From: Gymnorhina tibicen
Taxonomy: Eukaryota; Chordata; Aves; Passeriformes; Artamidae
Assembly: GCA_013399875.1 (NCBI GenBank)
Contig: VXAZ01008108.1
Location: 18,985 to 82,984 of the forward strand
Length of the DNA: 64,000 nt
Reading direction: 5' to 3'
A program made the translations under genes and the position numbers. Position 1 is the stretch's first letter. The number at the start of each line of letters is the position of its first letter. Of this stretch, positions 63,846 to 64,000 are shown in pieces. Below the pieces are notes generated by a model. That model did not search any database. It saw nothing but the letters and a program-made list of their open reading frames with translations, and had not been told where the DNA came from.

Positions 63846-64000
63846 TTCGATTACGTGCTGTGTTTGTATCCGCTTCTTATTTTATTACTAAAGTTTACTT
63901 GGTGCAGTCAACAGTACTGCCCTCTCCTCCCTTTCTCTAACTCATCGGTCATAACGAGAGCTCGTTTTACATTCCCTAAAGCAGAGATACGCAGAGGTCC
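63846..64000. other. Right edge, no call
   Basis: Mixed composition with a pyrimidine-rich stretch near 63,921-63,941. It is too short to say whether it is 5' untranslated sequence or intergenic. Confidence 0.4.

Noticed and set aside
63802..63891. 29-codon ATG frame in the edge CpG cluster
   Set aside because: Too short to call as a gene; at most an upstream ORF if a transcript starts here.
1..64000. tRNA, rRNA, known microRNA, CRISPR or bacterial-type operon structure
   Set aside because: I looked for box A/B-like tRNA signals, a few well-known microRNA mature sequences and regularly spaced repeats and found none; the sequence is of vertebrate type.

Overview
This window looks like non-coding DNA from a sauropsid, most likely a bird. 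The reasons are an AT-rich background with few interspersed repeats, one old CR1/L3-type LINE relic, A/C-rich low-complexity tracts of the kind common in avian assemblies, and a palindromic relic resembling repeats shared by archosaurs and turtles. I found no protein-coding gene, tRNA, rRNA or known small RNA that I can defend. Open reading frames are numerous but short (none above 235 codons). They lack recognisable domains and behave like chance frames in vertebrate intergenic or intronic DNA.

Layout. From 1 to about 58 kb the sequence is mostly AT-rich and CpG-poor. Scattered through it are short blocks that look like candidate conserved regulatory elements because they are dense in homeodomain, POU, SOX and TEAD-like motifs: about 2.0, 14.2, 15.6, 18.8, 39.2, 40.0, 44.0 and 47.1 kb. 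I could not align them to other genomes, so these calls are inference. Three compositional anomalies interrupt the background. One is a GC-rich block at 45.53-45.94 kb with an internal ~99-bp duplication and an 8-bp direct repeat at its two edges, suggesting an insertion. The second is a GC-rich block at 51.58-52.17 kb containing a 37-bp tandem duplication. The third is the CR1/L3-like LINE relic on the minus strand at about 53.15-54.65 kb.

From 58.4 kb to the right edge the character changes. Four CpG-dense clusters (58.4, 58.9, 60.6 and 63.7 kb) alternate with motif-dense AT-rich blocks (59.7 and 63.4 kb). This pattern is typical of the approach to a developmental regulator gene, whose body, if present, lies beyond the window. 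I cannot name that gene from the sequence.

The only hint of transcription structure inside the window is a set of splice-site-bounded open segments around 35.6-38.8 kb. Two of these are phase-compatible. This is weak evidence and is recorded as such.
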